NCBI RefSeq assembly: GCF_014203325.1 | Contig: NZ_JACHIV010000001.1 | Span: 5,333,501 to 5,397,500, forward strand | DNA length: 64,000 nucleotides | Reading direction: 5' to 3' | Source of the DNA: Saccharopolyspora gloriosae | Lineage (GTDB): Bacteria; Actinomycetota; Actinomycetes; Mycobacteriales; Pseudonocardiaceae | Translations under genes and position numbers: made by a program | In this document: positions 1-8,953 of the stretch, piece after piece | How positions within the stretch are numbered: the stretch's first letter is position 1 | Layout of the letters: every line of letters begins with the position of its first letter | Notes under the pieces: generated by a model | What the model was told of the DNA's origin: nothing | Databases searched by the model: none | What the model saw: the letters and a program-made list of their open reading frames with translations, nothing else

Positions 1-387
1 GCTCGCCGAACATTCCCGGAATCCGACAACGTTGTCATGATCTGGCGGATTTCACCGCTCTGGACCAGCGGTGTCAATGCTCGACCGGATTCCTGCGTGC
101 CGACGGCCGCAGAAATGCGGCCGAACGGCGCAACCGAACACCTGGAATCGTTCGCGAGCGACCGTGTTCGACGGTTTTTCGATCTTGATCCAGAACTGCG
201 CGGCGAACCGGGAAGACAAGGTTGTCACGAATTGATTTCGGACCGTTCGATTCCGCTCCGGAACCATTCCGGCCACGCGCGCACCAGGCCCGCGGCGTCA
301 CCGGTGGCGGTGTGACCACGAGCACCCGGCACACTCGGAGGAATCAGGTGCCGGTGAGCGGCACCGCGTCCGAAAGGCGGTCTGAGG
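1..387. other. Left-edge stretch with no convincing gene
   Basis: I see no reading frame here with a plausible start, ribosome site and recognisable protein. The short frames on both strands overlap one another and look like chance open frames in GC-rich DNA. The last 30 bases carry a GAAAGG ribosome site for the gene starting at 388, so the promoter of that gene probably lies in this stretch. Confidence 0.5.
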
Positions 388-747
388 GTGTTCCGTACCT
401 ACGCGGGATGGTTCCGCCTCGTCGCGGTCGCCGAAGCGTGCTCCTGGGCGGCGCTGCTGATCGCGATGGTCTTCAAGTACGGCTTCGGGCTACCCGAAGG
501 CGTCACCGTCGCAGGCTGGATCCACGGCCTCGTGTTCACCGCCTACGTCGTGACCTGCCTCGTGGTGTTCAGCCCGCTGCGCTGGTCGTTCGGCGTGCTC
601 GTGCTCGCACTGGTGTCCTCGGTGCCGCCGCTGGCCTCCGTCGGCTTCGAACGCTGGGCGACCGGCCGCGGCCTGCTCACCTGGCAGCACTCCGCGGACC
701 CCACGTTCTGGGGCCGGGTCCGCTACGTCCTGCGCACCCTGAACTGA
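388..747 (+). CDS. DUF3817 integral membrane protein
   Basis: This 119-residue protein has about three hydrophobic segments (roughly residues 7-29, 38-62 and 66-85) and matches the general look of the DUF3817 (YdzA-like) family: small actinobacterial and Bacillus membrane proteins of unknown function with an early Trp/Glu-containing first helix and a GWIHG motif between helices one and two. The start is a GTG preceded by GAAAGG. The gene converges on the MarR gene at 914 and is followed 13 bases later by a perfect 52-bp palindrome that may end transcription from both sides. No function can be assigned beyond membrane location. Confidence 0.8.
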   Translation: MFRTYAGWFRLVAVAEACSWAALLIAMVFKYGFGLPEGVTVAGWIHGLVFTAYVVTCLVVFSPLRWSFGVLVLALVSSVPPLASVGFERWATGRGLLTWQHSADPTFWGRVRYVLRTLN

Positions 748-760
748 CGCCCGCTCCCCC

Positions 761-812
761 GCGAGGAAGGGAACCTTCCTGTCACCGGTGACAGGAAGGT
801 TCCCTTCCTCGC
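761..812. repeat. 52-bp palindromic element, full copy (GAGG type)
   Basis: This is a perfect 26+26 palindrome with outer arms GCGAGGAAGGGAACC and inner arms TTCCTGTCACC. It lies between the 3' ends of convergent genes (DUF3817 and MarR). It is the reference copy for the element found at many other sites in this window. Confidence 0.95.
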
Positions 813-913
813 ACCAGGGCGCGCGCGTGCGGCGGCTGAGCGGGTGGTCGAACGCGCCTCGACCCGATGGGGAGGCGTGCGGGGAGAGATCCCCGAGTGG
901 AGCCGGGTTCGGC

Positions 914-1414
914 TCAGAAATCGCCCGCCGCGTGGCGGACCTTGCCGAGCAGTTCGGTGAGCTGCTGCGTCTGCCGCTCGGTCACGCCGCCCAGCCCGAA
1001 CTCGATCTCGTTGACCGACTCGGTGGCGCGCTTCATCAGATCCCGTCCTTCATCGGTGATCTCGACGAGCGTGGTGCGCCGATCCGTCGGGTGCGGCACC
1101 CGGCGCACCAGCTCGTCGTGCTCGAGCCGGTCGACGATGTTGGTGACGCTGGTGGGGTGCAGCTGGAGCCGATCACCCATGACGCGCATCGGCAGGCTTC
1201 CGCGGCTGGAGAAGGTCAGCAGGACGAGCGCCTCGTAGCGGGCGAAGGTGAGGTTGTGCGGGCGCAGCGCCGTGTCGACCGCGGACTGCAGGATCTGCTG
1301 GACCCGCATGACGCTGGTCACCGCGGCCATCGTCGTCGATGGCCCGATCCGCTCCGACCACAGTTCGGCCGCACGTGCGATGGGGTCGAATGGCAGCGGG
1401 CTACGGGCGCTCAT
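914..1414 (-). CDS. MarR-family transcriptional regulator
   Basis: This 166-residue protein has the MarR winged-helix layout: an N-terminal dimerisation helix, a recognition region around 'LQLHPTSVTNIVDRLEHDEL' and the wing 'RVPHPTDRRTTLVEITDEG'. The latter is the strongly conserved MarR DxRxxxVxLTxxG signature. MarR proteins bind palindromic operators as dimers and usually release them on binding a small phenolic or other ligand. The ATG at 1414 is preferred over an upstream GTG (1438) because family members begin close to that point. Neither start has a strong ribosome site. No obvious target gene adjoins it, since the neighbour at 1547 diverges, so it may be autoregulatory or control the thiamine-binding gene. 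Confidence 0.88.
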   Translation of the reverse strand: MSARSPLPFDPIARAAELWSERIGPSTTMAAVTSVMRVQQILQSAVDTALRPHNLTFARYEALVLLTFSSRGSLPMRVMGDRLQLHPTSVTNIVDRLEHDELVRRVPHPTDRRTTLVEITDEGRDLMKRATESVNEIEFGLGGVTERQTQQLTELLGKVRHAAGDF

Positions 1415-1546
1415 GATGCCGACGCTAGCAGCGGGCACCGAACGGACGAATGACCATTCGGCATCACGACCTGCCGACGAGCACGATGCCGATGGGATCC
1501 AGCATGATCGCAGTCTTTCCCGAGCAGCTCGCAGGAGGAAGATCGA

Positions 1547-1852
1547 ATGTTGGTTGCGTTCAGCGTGGCACCGTCCGGCTCCGGTGATGGCGACAGCGTC
1601 AGCGCGGCCGTCGCGGAAGCGGTGCGGATCGTGCGCGAATCAGGCCTGCCGCACGAGACGACGTCGATGTTCACGACCGTCGAAGGCGACTGGGACGAGG
1701 TCATGGACGTGGTGAAGCGCGCGACGGAAGCGGTGTCCGCGCACTCGCCCCGCACCAGCCTGGTGCTCAAGGCCGACATCCGCCCCGGCCACACCGGGCA
1801 GTTGCACGAGAAGGTCCGACGGGTCGAAGAGCACCTGTCGACGGACCGGTGA
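1547..1852 (+). CDS. MTH1187-family thiamine-binding protein
   Basis: This 101-residue protein matches the MTH1187/YqgV (DUF77) family, a small ferredoxin-like fold that forms tetramers and binds thiamine or a related ligand. Visible hallmarks are the N-terminal strand 'MLVAFSVAP', the acidic pair in 'DWDEVMDVVKRA' and the strand 'RTSLVLKADIRPGH', which closely follows the family consensus for the last beta strand. An excellent ribosome site, AGGAGG, stands 9 bases before the ATG. It diverges from the marR gene. The family's physiological role (thiamine storage or sensing) is not settled. Confidence 0.85.
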   Translation: MLVAFSVAPSGSGDGDSVSAAVAEAVRIVRESGLPHETTSMFTTVEGDWDEVMDVVKRATEAVSAHSPRTSLVLKADIRPGHTGQLHEKVRRVEEHLSTDR

Positions 1853-1915
1853 GAGACGCGGCCGGCCGGAGGTCCCGAGGGACGTCTCCGGCCGGCCGTC
1901 GTCGTACGCGATCGA

Positions 1916-2176
1916 TCAGCCCTTGACGGAGGGGTGGTCGATGACCGGCGCGTTGGTGCAGTCGTTGGTCTGCGGCGACAGGACCGGCACGACGACGCCG
2001 ATGACGGCACCGACGTTGTTGCCGCACGCCTGGACCGGCACCGCGCTGATGTTGTTGTCGTCGACCAGGTTGACGCCTTCGTTGCCCGCCGTGTCGGCGA
2101 AGGCGGTCGAGCCGAGGGACACCATGCCGAGGGCGGCGATACCGGCGGCGCCGGCAACGCGGGTAGCAATACGCAC
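1916..2176 (-). CDS. Small secreted two-cysteine protein, chaplin-like
   Basis: This 86-residue precursor has a Sec signal peptide (residues 1-27, ending 'STAFA') and a mature part of about 58 residues. The mature part has the pattern ...ISAVPVQACGNNVGAVIGVVVPVL...DCTN. The 'VPVQ-CGN-V' core and the second cysteine about 20 residues later resemble the chaplin core of streptomycete hydrophobic aerial-surface proteins. The usual N-terminal chaplin spacing and 'NPAFGN' are not conserved, so this is a distant or parallel family. The GTG start at 2176 has AGGAGAGG upstream. A longer frame upstream is rejected because it lacks a signal peptide at its N-terminus. Confidence 0.7.
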   Translation of the reverse strand: MRIATRVAGAAGIAALGMVSLGSTAFADTAGNEGVNLVDDNNISAVPVQACGNNVGAVIGVVVPVLSPQTNDCTNAPVIDHPSVKG

Positions 2177-2481
2177 TTTCTGAACCTCTCCTAGAACTTC
2201 GGGCAGGGGGCTCGATCCCGGATCTTTCCCGGGGCTCCCCGTCTGGCCGGCCCGAGAGCACGCTCTCGAGCAGACACAGTGGCTCCTTCGGCGATCACCC
2301 CGGCGAAACATGAGGGGTTCGCACGTAATGTCAAGCGATCGAGTGATCATCGACACTCGATCAGGTAGACGTCAGCGGCTCAGCCAGCGCATCGTGACCA
2401 GTCCTGCGCCGGTTCTCGTCGCCCTCCGGAGAACCCCTGCCCACGCACGGTGCGCATCGCGCGCCGTGTCAGGATGGAGAG
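2177..2481. promoter_or_regulatory. Divergent control region with two inverted repeats
   Basis: This 305-bp gap separates the secreted-protein gene (minus) from the thioredoxin-like gene (plus). It contains a 9-bp inverted repeat (GATCGAGTG at 2337-2345 with CACTCGATC at 2354-2362, 8-base loop). It also holds a tight 7-bp inverted repeat (CGAGAGC at 2253-2259 with GCTCTCG at 2262-2268). Either could be an operator. No gene is seen. Confidence 0.4.
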
Positions 2482-3444
2482 GTGACGAGGCCCGATCCAC
2501 GCCAGAACGCAGCCATGTCCGCCGCGATGGCGGGCGCAGTCGACCTGTCCGCGCTGAAGAACAAGGCGGACAACGCTTCCCGGCCACCCGCCGCCAACGG
2601 CCCCGCCGACGACGCGGCGGCCACCGGCACGCCGGCGGTCATCGACGTCACCGAAGCGACCTTCCAGGCCGAAGTGGTGGACCGCTCCATGCAGGTCCCC
2701 GTCGTCGTCGACCTGTGGGCCGAGTGGTGCGGCCCCTGCAAGCAGCTCTCCCCCGTGCTGGAGCGGCTCGCGCAGGAGAGCGGCGGCACCTGGGTGCTCG
2801 CGAAGGTCGACGTGGACGCCAACCCGCGGATCGCCCAGCTCTTCCAGGTGCAGTCCATCCCGACCGTGATCGCGATCGCGGGCGGGCAGCCCGTCGAGGC
2901 CTTCGCCGGGGCGCAGCCCGAGCCGCAGATCCGCCAGTGGATCACCGCGCTGCTCGACGCCCTGCGCGAACAGCTCCCCGGCATCCAGGCCGCCGAGCAG
3001 GCCGCGGGTGCGGCGGAGGTCGAAGAAGAACCCGAAGACCCCCGGTTCACCGCCGCGGAAGAGGCCCTGGACAACGGCGATTTCGCCGCCGCCGAAACCG
3101 CCTACCGGCAGATCCTCGAAGCCGAACCGAACAACGAGCAGGCACAGGCCGCCCTCGCCCAAGTCCGGTTCAGCGCTCGCGCCGAGAACGCCGATCCGGC
3201 CGCGATCGAGCGCGCCGACGCCGCACCCGACGACCTCGACGCGCAGCTCGCCGCCTCCGACGCCGAACTCGCCACCCAGCAGGTGGAGGCCGCGTTCGAC
3301 CGGCTCGTGCGCACCGTCAAGCGCACCTCCGGCGACGATCGCAACCGCGTGCGCCAGCACCTGATCGACATGTTCGAGCTGTTCCCCGACGGGGACCCGC
3401 GGGTCACCAATGCCCGCAGGGCACTGGCCAGCGCCCTGTTCTGA
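2482..3444 (+). CDS. CnoX/YbbN-type thioredoxin-domain co-chaperone
   Basis: This 320-residue cytoplasmic protein has a thioredoxin domain at about residues 52-155, with the redox motif [15 protein letters not shown]-like alpha-helical C-terminal half follows (about 165-320; '[23 protein letters not shown]'). That architecture is the CnoX/YbbN family, which links holdase or redox protection to chaperones. Unlike E. coli CnoX, where the CXXC is changed, the full CGPC is kept here, so real disulphide chemistry is possible. The GTG start at 2482 has GGAGAG just upstream. A good hairpin terminator follows, so it looks monocistronic. Confidence 0.9.
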   Translation: MTRPDPRQNAAMSAAMAGAVDLSALKNKADNASRPPAANGPADDAAATGTPAVIDVTEATFQAEVVDRSMQVPVVVDLWAEWCGPCKQLSPVLERLAQESGGTWVLAKVDVDANPRIAQLFQVQSIPTVIAIAGGQPVEAFAGAQPEPQIRQWITALLDALREQLPGIQAAEQAAGAAEVEEEPEDPRFTAAEEALDNGDFAAAETAYRQILEAEPNNEQAQAALAQVRFSARAENADPAAIERADAAPDDLDAQLAASDAELATQQVEAAFDRLVRTVKRTSGDDRNRVRQHLIDMFELFPDGDPRVTNARRALASALF

Positions 3445-3456
3445 TTCGTACCGCCG

Positions 3457-3494
3457 CCCGGCCGTCACCGTTGTCCGGTGGCGGCCGGGTTTCT
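3457..3494 (+). terminator. Hairpin terminator after the thioredoxin-like gene
   Basis: A 13-bp stem (CCCGGCCGTCACC paired with GGTGGCGGCCGGG, one G-T wobble) with a 7-base loop is followed by TTTCTT, 13 bases after the stop codon. This is a standard Rho-independent layout. Confidence 0.8.
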
Positions 3495-3683
3495 TGCGTC
3501 ACCCGGCGCTGCAATGACCCCGCCGCGCGCCCGCCGGCTCGCCGCTGATCGAGCCGCCCTGCCCGCTCCCGCCCGGCCGCGCGCCCGAGGGTTCTGCACG
3601 CGAGCTCCCCTCCCCCATGCGCCCGACCGAGCCGACGAGCCGTCCCCGCAGCCCGACGCCACCGCATCCTCACGACACCGTCG

Positions 3684-3766
3684 ATGACAGGAAGGTTCCC
3701 TTCCTCGCACCCGTGACAGAAAGGTTCCCTTCCTCGCACCCGTGACAGAAAGGTTCCCTTGCTCGC
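3684..3766. repeat. Three tandem half-copies of the palindromic element
   Basis: The right arm of the 52-bp element (TGACAGGAAGGTTCCC, then TTCCTCGC or TTGCTCGC) is repeated three times head-to-tail at 3684, 3714 and 3743, with a 29-30 base period. Without left arms they cannot form the full hairpin. The array lies in a 377-bp intergenic gap that holds no other gene. Confidence 0.9.
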
Positions 3767-3821
3767 GCGGTTGGTCCGGTGGTTCGGGTGATGACGGGGA
3801 TGGGCGGCCTACGCTGGGGAC

Positions 3822-4004
3822 ATGGCTTCCTACGGTGAACTGTTCCCGGGGCGCAAGCTTCGGCACGAGGGCGATCAGGGCACACCTGGGCGTGAGCACG
3901 ATCCGGGCGGTCCGCTCGACCTCGATCGCGGCGTGGTGTTCCTCGCGCCCCCGGCCGAGCAGGAACCGGCCGAACCGGCCGAGCACGAGACCGACGAGGA
4001 CTGA
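3822..4004 (+). CDS. Small acidic hypothetical protein
   Basis: This 60-residue protein is acidic and proline-rich at the C-terminus ('PPAEQEPAEPAEHETDED'), with no membrane segment or known domain. I do not recognise it. A TACGCT hexamer at 3810-3815 ends 6 bases before the ATG, which would suit leaderless transcription. It lies in the same direction as dinB, which starts 110 bases later, and could be co-transcribed with it. It is kept because it has a plausible promoter and its codon use is GC-rich in third positions. Confidence 0.5.
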   Translation: MASYGELFPGRKLRHEGDQGTPGREHDPGGPLDLDRGVVFLAPPAEQEPAEPAEHETDED

Positions 4005-4114
4005 GCCGCACCTCCCCGGGCGGCCGTGCTCACCTCGCACCGCCGCGGACCGGCGGAGCGCCGTCTCCCCCGGGGCCTGTGGTGGATGTCAGGGGTATCT
4101 CGTTGAATGTGCGC

Positions 4115-5437
4115 ATGCGGAGATGGGTGCTGCACATGGACATGGACGCGTTCTTCGCGTCCGTCGAGCAGCTCACCCGCCCCACCGTCTCCGACCGAGC
4201 CGTCCTGGTGGGCGGCTTGGGTCCGCGCGGCACCGTCGCCGGCGCCAGCTACCAGGCCCGCGCTTACGGCGCCCGCTCGGCGATGCCGATGGCCGAGGCC
4301 CGCCGCCGCTGCCCGGTGGCGGTGGTGCTGCCTCCCCGCGGTGGCGTCTACCAGGCGGTCAGCCGCAGGGTCTTCGAGATCGTCCGCGAGATCTCCGACG
4401 TGGTCGGTCAGGTCTCGATCGACGAGGCCTTCCTGGAACCGGTCGAGCTGATCGGCGGCTCGACCGACGACGTGGAGCGGTTCGCGGCGCGGCTGCGGGA
4501 ACGGGTCCGCACCGAGGTCGGGGTACCGGCGTCGGTGGGAGCGGGGTCCGGGAAGCAGATCGCGAAGATCGCCTCCGGGCTCGCGAAGCCGGACGGCGCG
4601 CTCGTGGTACCGCCCGATCAGGAGCTTGAGCTGCTCACGGGGCTGCCGGTGCGCAAGTTGTGGGGCGTCGGGCCCGTCACCGAGTCGAAGCTGCACCGCA
4701 TCGGCGTCTACAGCATCGGGGAGCTCGCGGCCTTGCATCCCGGCGACGTCACGTCGCTGCTCGGGCAGGCGCACGGCGCGGAGCTGCACCGGTTGGCGCA
4801 CGGCATCGACGACCACCCCGTCGCGGAACGCGCCGAGGCCAAGCAGGTCAGCGCGGAGACCACGTTCGACGTGGACATCACCGAGCCGGTGCGGCTGTCC
4901 ACCGAAGTGGGCGGCATGGCCGAGCACGCGCACCGCAGGCTCGTCTCGTCCGGCCGGGCCGCACGCACCGTGACGGTGAAGGTCCGCGACGCGGACTTCA
5001 CGACGATCAGCCGCGCGGAGACCTTCGCCACGGCCACCTCGGACCTGGGGTCGCTCGGCGCGGCGGCCCGGCGGCTGATCTCGGTCGCGGTGCCGCCGGG
5101 AACGCCGATCCGGCTGGTCGGGGTCTCCTACTCGGGGCTCGCGACCTCCGAGCAGGAGGCGTTGTTCGACAGTCCCGCGCACGAATCCGAGTCCGAGCCC
5201 GTTCCGGACGGCGAGTCGACACCGGAACCGGCTCCGCGGCTCGGGCACCGGCCGTGGCGCGCCGGGGACGACGTGTTCCACCCGGAGAACGGGCACGGCT
5301 GGGTGCAGGGCGCCGGGCTCGGCCGGGTAACGGTGCGCTTCGAGACCGCGGCGACCGGCCGTGGTCGCGCGCGCACCTTCCAGGACGATGATCCGGCGCT
5401 CAAGCCCGCGGAGCCGCTGAACAGCCTCGGCTGGTGA
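4115..5437 (+). CDS. dinB: DNA polymerase IV (Y-family)
   Basis: This 440-residue error-prone translesion polymerase has the catalytic aspartate motif 'HMDMDAFFASVEQ' at the N-terminus and the second acidic motif 'VSIDEAFLEP'. The thumb/HhH region is around 'LPVRKLWGVGPVTESKLHRIG', and a little-finger domain follows. The C-terminal 75 residues carry an actinobacterial extension ('DDVFHPENGHGWVQGAGLGRVTVRFET'). No clear beta-clamp motif was identified by eye at the end. The ATG at 4115 puts the catalytic motif near residue 8, as is usual. An in-frame GTG at 4079 is possible but adds an unconserved leader. Transcription may extend from the small gene at 3822. Confidence 0.95.
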   Translation: MRRWVLHMDMDAFFASVEQLTRPTVSDRAVLVGGLGPRGTVAGASYQARAYGARSAMPMAEARRRCPVAVVLPPRGGVYQAVSRRVFEIVREISDVVGQVSIDEAFLEPVELIGGSTDDVERFAARLRERVRTEVGVPASVGAGSGKQIAKIASGLAKPDGALVVPPDQELELLTGLPVRKLWGVGPVTESKLHRIGVYSIGELAALHPGDVTSLLGQAHGAELHRLAHGIDDHPVAERAEAKQVSAETTFDVDITEPVRLSTEVGGMAEHAHRRLVSSGRAARTVTVKVRDADFTTISRAETFATATSDLGSLGAAARRLISVAVPPGTPIRLVGVSYSGLATSEQEALFDSPAHESESEPVPDGESTPEPAPRLGHRPWRAGDDVFHPENGHGWVQGAGLGRVTVRFETAATGRGRARTFQDDDPALKPAEPLNSLGW

Positions 5438-5440
5438 CGA

Positions 5441-6226
5441 TCAGAGCTTGGTGGAGTCCGGCATGCTCACCGGCGGCAGGTGCCTGCGGTAGTGACCGAC
5501 CCACTTGCGCGGGGCGACGGTCTGCACGGCGCGTTCCACCGCTCGCGGCAGCCGCGTGAACGGCGGCAGGTGGAAGCGGTAGCGCACCGACGACGTGCCC
5601 GGCAGCGATGGCTGCTCCTCGACCCGCCAGCGGTCCAGCTCCGGGTGGCGACCGCCGAAACCGGGGTCGGCCGGGTAGAACTCCAGCGCGACGCGGCGCT
5701 CCGGGTGGACCGGCCGCTTCTGCTCGATCCACGGCAGGCTGCCGATGCCGATGGCGGAGATCTCGTTCCAGGACACCCCGTACACCTCGCCGAGGGTGCG
5801 TGCGTAGAAGCCGCTGCGGTCCAGCAGGAAACCGCGGCTGTTGAGCATGCCCCGCGAGGACAGCACGAATCCGAGGAAGATGATGCCGAGCACCAGCTGC
5901 CAGATCCACACGCCGGCGCTGCTGCCGTTGTTGGCCAGCGTCGCGGCGCACAGCACGGTGCCGAAGCCGCTGAGCCCGCCGCCGATCAGCAGCATCCGGA
6001 AGCTGCCCGCGGACACGTCCACGTCCTGCGCTTCCGGGCCGAGCCCGATCGGTGCCGCCGGCTCCGCCGGCCGGTCGTGCTTGTCGTAGACCCGGGTGCC
6101 GGGCCCGCCGCGTTCCGCCCCGAACCGCGCGGTGGCGTCGCTCTTACCGGTGACGCGGCCGGGCACGGTGGCCCATTCCCGTTCCGACCGATCCGCACGT
6201 TGCCATCCACCTGGAAGCCACTTCAT
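5441..6226 (-). CDS. Hypothetical protein with two membrane segments
   Basis: This 261-residue protein has a polar N-terminal 75 residues, two adjacent hydrophobic helices (about residues 77-98 and 105-128, joined by 'NNGSSAGVW') and a soluble C-terminal domain of about 130 residues. The C-terminal part, with 'RGFLLDRSGFYARTLGEVYGVSWNEISAIGIG', resembles bacterial PH-like or YdbT-type membrane-associated domains, but I cannot assign a family. The ATG at 6226 is used. It converges on dinB with 3 bases between stop codons, so the two transcripts must overlap or share a terminator region. Confidence 0.75.
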   Translation of the reverse strand: MKWLPGGWQRADRSEREWATVPGRVTGKSDATARFGAERGGPGTRVYDKHDRPAEPAAPIGLGPEAQDVDVSAGSFRMLLIGGGLSGFGTVLCAATLANNGSSAGVWIWQLVLGIIFLGFVLSSRGMLNSRGFLLDRSGFYARTLGEVYGVSWNEISAIGIGSLPWIEQKRPVHPERRVALEFYPADPGFGGRHPELDRWRVEEQPSLPGTSSVRYRFHLPPFTRLPRAVERAVQTVAPRKWVGHYRRHLPPVSMPDSTKL

Positions 6227-6344
6227 ACCCACCAGGGTAGCGGCGGGCACGCACAGTGATCACGGTCGGTCGTGGAAAACCAGGGCGGCATCAGGGTGAT
6301 TTCCGGGTACCCCGACGCCGCCCCGATTCACCGGGTTGTGCAGG

Positions 6345-7532
6345 TCAGCTCTGCGGCACGCGCAGGATCAGCGCGTCGCCCTGACCGCCGCCGCCGCAGA
6401 GCGCGGCCACGCCGGTGCCGCCGCCGCGACGCCGCAGCTCCAGGGCCAGGTGCAGCGCGAGCCGCGCACCGGACATGCCGAGCGGGTGGCCGAGCGCGAT
6501 GGCTCCGCCGTTGACGTTGACGATCTCGTCGGAGAGCCCCAGTGCCCTGCTGGACACGATGCCGACCGCGGCGAACGCTTCGTTGATCTCCACGAGGTCG
6601 AGTTCGGCGGCGTCCACCTGCTCCTTCGCGCAGGCCGCCTTGATCGCGTTCGACGGCTGCTCGTGCAGGCTCGCGTCCGGTCCGGACACGACGCCGTGCG
6701 CGCCGATCTCGGCCAGCCAGGTCAGACCGAGCTCCTCGGCCTTGGCCTTGCTCATCACCACGACCGCGGCGGCACCGTCGGAGATCTGCGACGCGGAGCC
6801 CGGCGTGATCGTGCCGTCGGGGGCGAACGCCGGGCGCAGCTTGCCGAGGCCTTCGGCCGTCGTGTCCGGCCGGACGCCCTCGTCGGTGTCGACGGTGATC
6901 GGGTCGCCCTTGCGCTGCGGCACCGTCACCGGGGCGATCTCCTCGGCGAACACGCCGCGCGCCGCCGCGGCACCGGCGCGCTGGTGCGACCGGGCGGCGA
7001 ACTCATCCTGCTCCTGCCTGGTCAGCCCGTGCCTGCCGTTGTGCTTCTCCGTCGAAGCGCCCATCGCGATCTCATCGAAAGCGCAGGTCAAGCCGTCGAG
7101 GGCCATGTGGTCGACCAGCTGCGCGTCGCCGAACTTGACACCCTCGCGGGAGCTCGCCAGCAGGTGCGGGGCCTGCGTCATCGACTCCTGGCCGCCCGCG
7201 ACGACCACGTCGAACTCGCCGGCGCGGATGAGCTGGTCGGCGAGCGCGATCGCGTCGAGGCCGGACAGGCACACCTTGTTGATCGTCAACGCCGGGACGT
7301 CCATCGGGATGCCCGCGTTGACGGCCGCCTGCCGGGCGGGGATCTGCCCCGCTCCGGCGGTCAGCACCTGGCCCATGATCGTGTACTGCACCTGCTCGGG
7401 GGCGACTCCGCCTCGCTCCAGCGCGGCCTTGATGGCCACGCCGCCGAGCTGCGCGCCCGAGAAGTCCTTCAACGAGCCCAGCAGGCGCCCCATCGGAGTG
7501 CGTGCCCCCGAAACGATCACAGAAGTGCTCAC
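6345..7532 (-). CDS. Acetyl-CoA C-acetyltransferase (thiolase)
   Basis: This 395-residue enzyme condenses two acetyl-CoA to acetoacetyl-CoA, or runs the reverse thiolysis. All catalytic features are visible: the nucleophilic cysteine in '[12 protein letters not shown]' (about residue 88), 'NEAFAAV', the histidine in '[11 protein letters not shown]' and the second cysteine in 'ALCGGGGQG' near the C-terminus. The length equals that of biosynthetic (type II) thiolases. It stands alone, with a methylmalonyl-CoA epimerase 1.4 kb away on the other strand. The two are therefore metabolically related neighbours in acyl-CoA metabolism but not an operon. Confidence 0.95.
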   Translation of the reverse strand: MSTSVIVSGARTPMGRLLGSLKDFSGAQLGGVAIKAALERGGVAPEQVQYTIMGQVLTAGAGQIPARQAAVNAGIPMDVPALTINKVCLSGLDAIALADQLIRAGEFDVVVAGGQESMTQAPHLLASSREGVKFGDAQLVDHMALDGLTCAFDEIAMGASTEKHNGRHGLTRQEQDEFAARSHQRAGAAAARGVFAEEIAPVTVPQRKGDPITVDTDEGVRPDTTAEGLGKLRPAFAPDGTITPGSASQISDGAAAVVVMSKAKAEELGLTWLAEIGAHGVVSGPDASLHEQPSNAIKAACAKEQVDAAELDLVEINEAFAAVGIVSSRALGLSDEIVNVNGGAIALGHPLGMSGARLALHLALELRRRGGGTGVAALCGGGGQGDALILRVPQS

Positions 7533-7731
7533 AGTCGCCTCCCGGCCATCCTCATCGACTACCGCTGCGCGCCGTCCGAGCGGCGCCGCGCACCGCCTTC
7601 ATGATGCGCCCACCCGGCTCGACCGGACCACACCCATCGTGGCACGCAGTGCCATCTGCGCACCTTCGCATAAGTCCGCCCTCGGCCGGAAGGGAACGTT
7701 CCCGACACCACCCCCACGCCGCCCCCGGACC

Positions 7732-7783
7732 GCGAGCAAGGGAACCTTCCTGTCACCGGTGACAGGAAGGTTCCCTTGCTCGC
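7732..7783. repeat. 52-bp palindromic element, full copy (GAGC type)
   Basis: This is a perfect palindrome in which the outer arms read GAGC...GCTC instead of GAGG...CCTC, so both arms changed together relative to the copy at 761. It begins 6 bases beyond the stop codon of the minus-strand gene ending at 7790. A separate GGGAACGTTCCC palindrome at 7691-7702 may be a decayed relative. Confidence 0.95.
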
Positions 7784-7789
7784 AGCGGT

Positions 7790-8800
7790 TCAGCAGTCGC
7801 CGCGGGTGGCCGTGGTGTCGCAGAGGCCGGAGTCGGCTGCCCAGTGCAGCGCGGTGCGCGCGTCGACGCCAAGCTCCCGGGACGCGGACACGTCGGTTCC
7901 CGCGCCGGAGTCGGCATCGAGCCAGTAGCGGACCTCGTAGTCGGTGCCGCCGCTGGTGTAGGTGAAGACGTAGAACGGGTCGGGCACCGGCGCGGGCCCG
8001 AAGTCCGGCGATGTCCAGGCGTCCTCGCCTTCGACGGCGTCGGGGTCGACGTAGAGGCAGTCGTAGGAAGCGCCCTCGTAGGTGCACTGGCGCGGTTGCG
8101 CGCCGCCGTACCGGGACACGGTGGAATCCTTGGTGACCCCTTCTTCGGTGAGCCGCTGGTAGACGTCCTCGCAGGCTCCTTCGTCGCAGGCGTGCCAGGC
8201 CTTCCACGCCGTGGCGCGCGCGGACGAGCTGGACGCACCGGAGCCCACCGAGTCGCAGTACTTCCCCACCAGGTACGGCGCGACCTTCGACGCGGCGGCG
8301 GCCGAGTCGATGGCGGTGGCCGCCGTCTCGTCCGCGCCGAGACCGGCGGAGTCGAGCTGCCAGATCCCGATCCCGGGGTTGAAGAACAGCCCGTCGCCGC
8401 GCTGCTCGGGGTCGGCCAGCGCGGTCTGGTCGTCGTAGCGGGACAGGGTCATGGGCGACGGCGCTTCGCCGGATCCTGCGACTTCGGGCCAGGTCGTCGC
8501 CAAGGTCAGGTAGGTGGCGGCGTCCGCGCTCACCGAGCAGTCGGCGCTTCCCGCGGCGTCCGCCGCAGCGGTTCGCACGGATTCGTAGGATTCGGCCCCG
8601 AACTTCAGCGGGGTCGCGGCGACGCGGGCTCGTTCGTGCTTGAGCCGGATCTCATCGGGGTCGGGGCCACCGCCACCGGAGACGATCCCGCCGCCGCCGG
8701 CCGCAACGGCGAACGAGGGCGCGCCCACGGTGATGATCGCGGCGACCGCCGCGATCAGGAGCGGCCGAGGTCTCAGCCGGTTTGGTTTCTTCGCAACCAT
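7790..8800 (-). CDS. Secreted protein with 'GIGIWQLDSAG' motif, possible wall hydrolase
   Basis: This 336-residue precursor has a positively charged n-region, a hydrophobic core and an 'AVAA' cleavage site (residues 1-35). The mature part has several cysteine pairs typical of an oxidised exported protein. The central 'GLFFNPGIGIWQLDSAGLG' resembles the substrate-groove motif of lysozyme-like and transglycosylase folds, but no catalytic glutamate context can be proved by eye. I therefore treat the hydrolase idea as inference. The ATG at 8800 is preceded by AAGGCGAG. It is followed directly by the palindrome at 7732-7783. Confidence 0.75.
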   Translation of the reverse strand: MVAKKPNRLRPRPLLIAAVAAIITVGAPSFAVAAGGGGIVSGGGGPDPDEIRLKHERARVAATPLKFGAESYESVRTAAADAAGSADCSVSADAATYLTLATTWPEVAGSGEAPSPMTLSRYDDQTALADPEQRGDGLFFNPGIGIWQLDSAGLGADETAATAIDSAAAASKVAPYLVGKYCDSVGSGASSSSARATAWKAWHACDEGACEDVYQRLTEEGVTKDSTVSRYGGAQPRQCTYEGASYDCLYVDPDAVEGEDAWTSPDFGPAPVPDPFYVFTYTSGGTDYEVRYWLDADSGAGTDVSASRELGVDARTALHWAADSGLCDTTATRGDC

Positions 8801-8953
8801 CACTCGCCTTTCGACGTGAACCGGCAACATGTTCACGCCGATCACTGCAACCCCGACTCCGCTGATCAGCCCAATCCCAGCAGCGCACAACCCCTTTTTC
8901 TTGCCACATTTCGCACACTTCCACCGGGTTCACGGCGCGTTAGGCTGCCCGCC

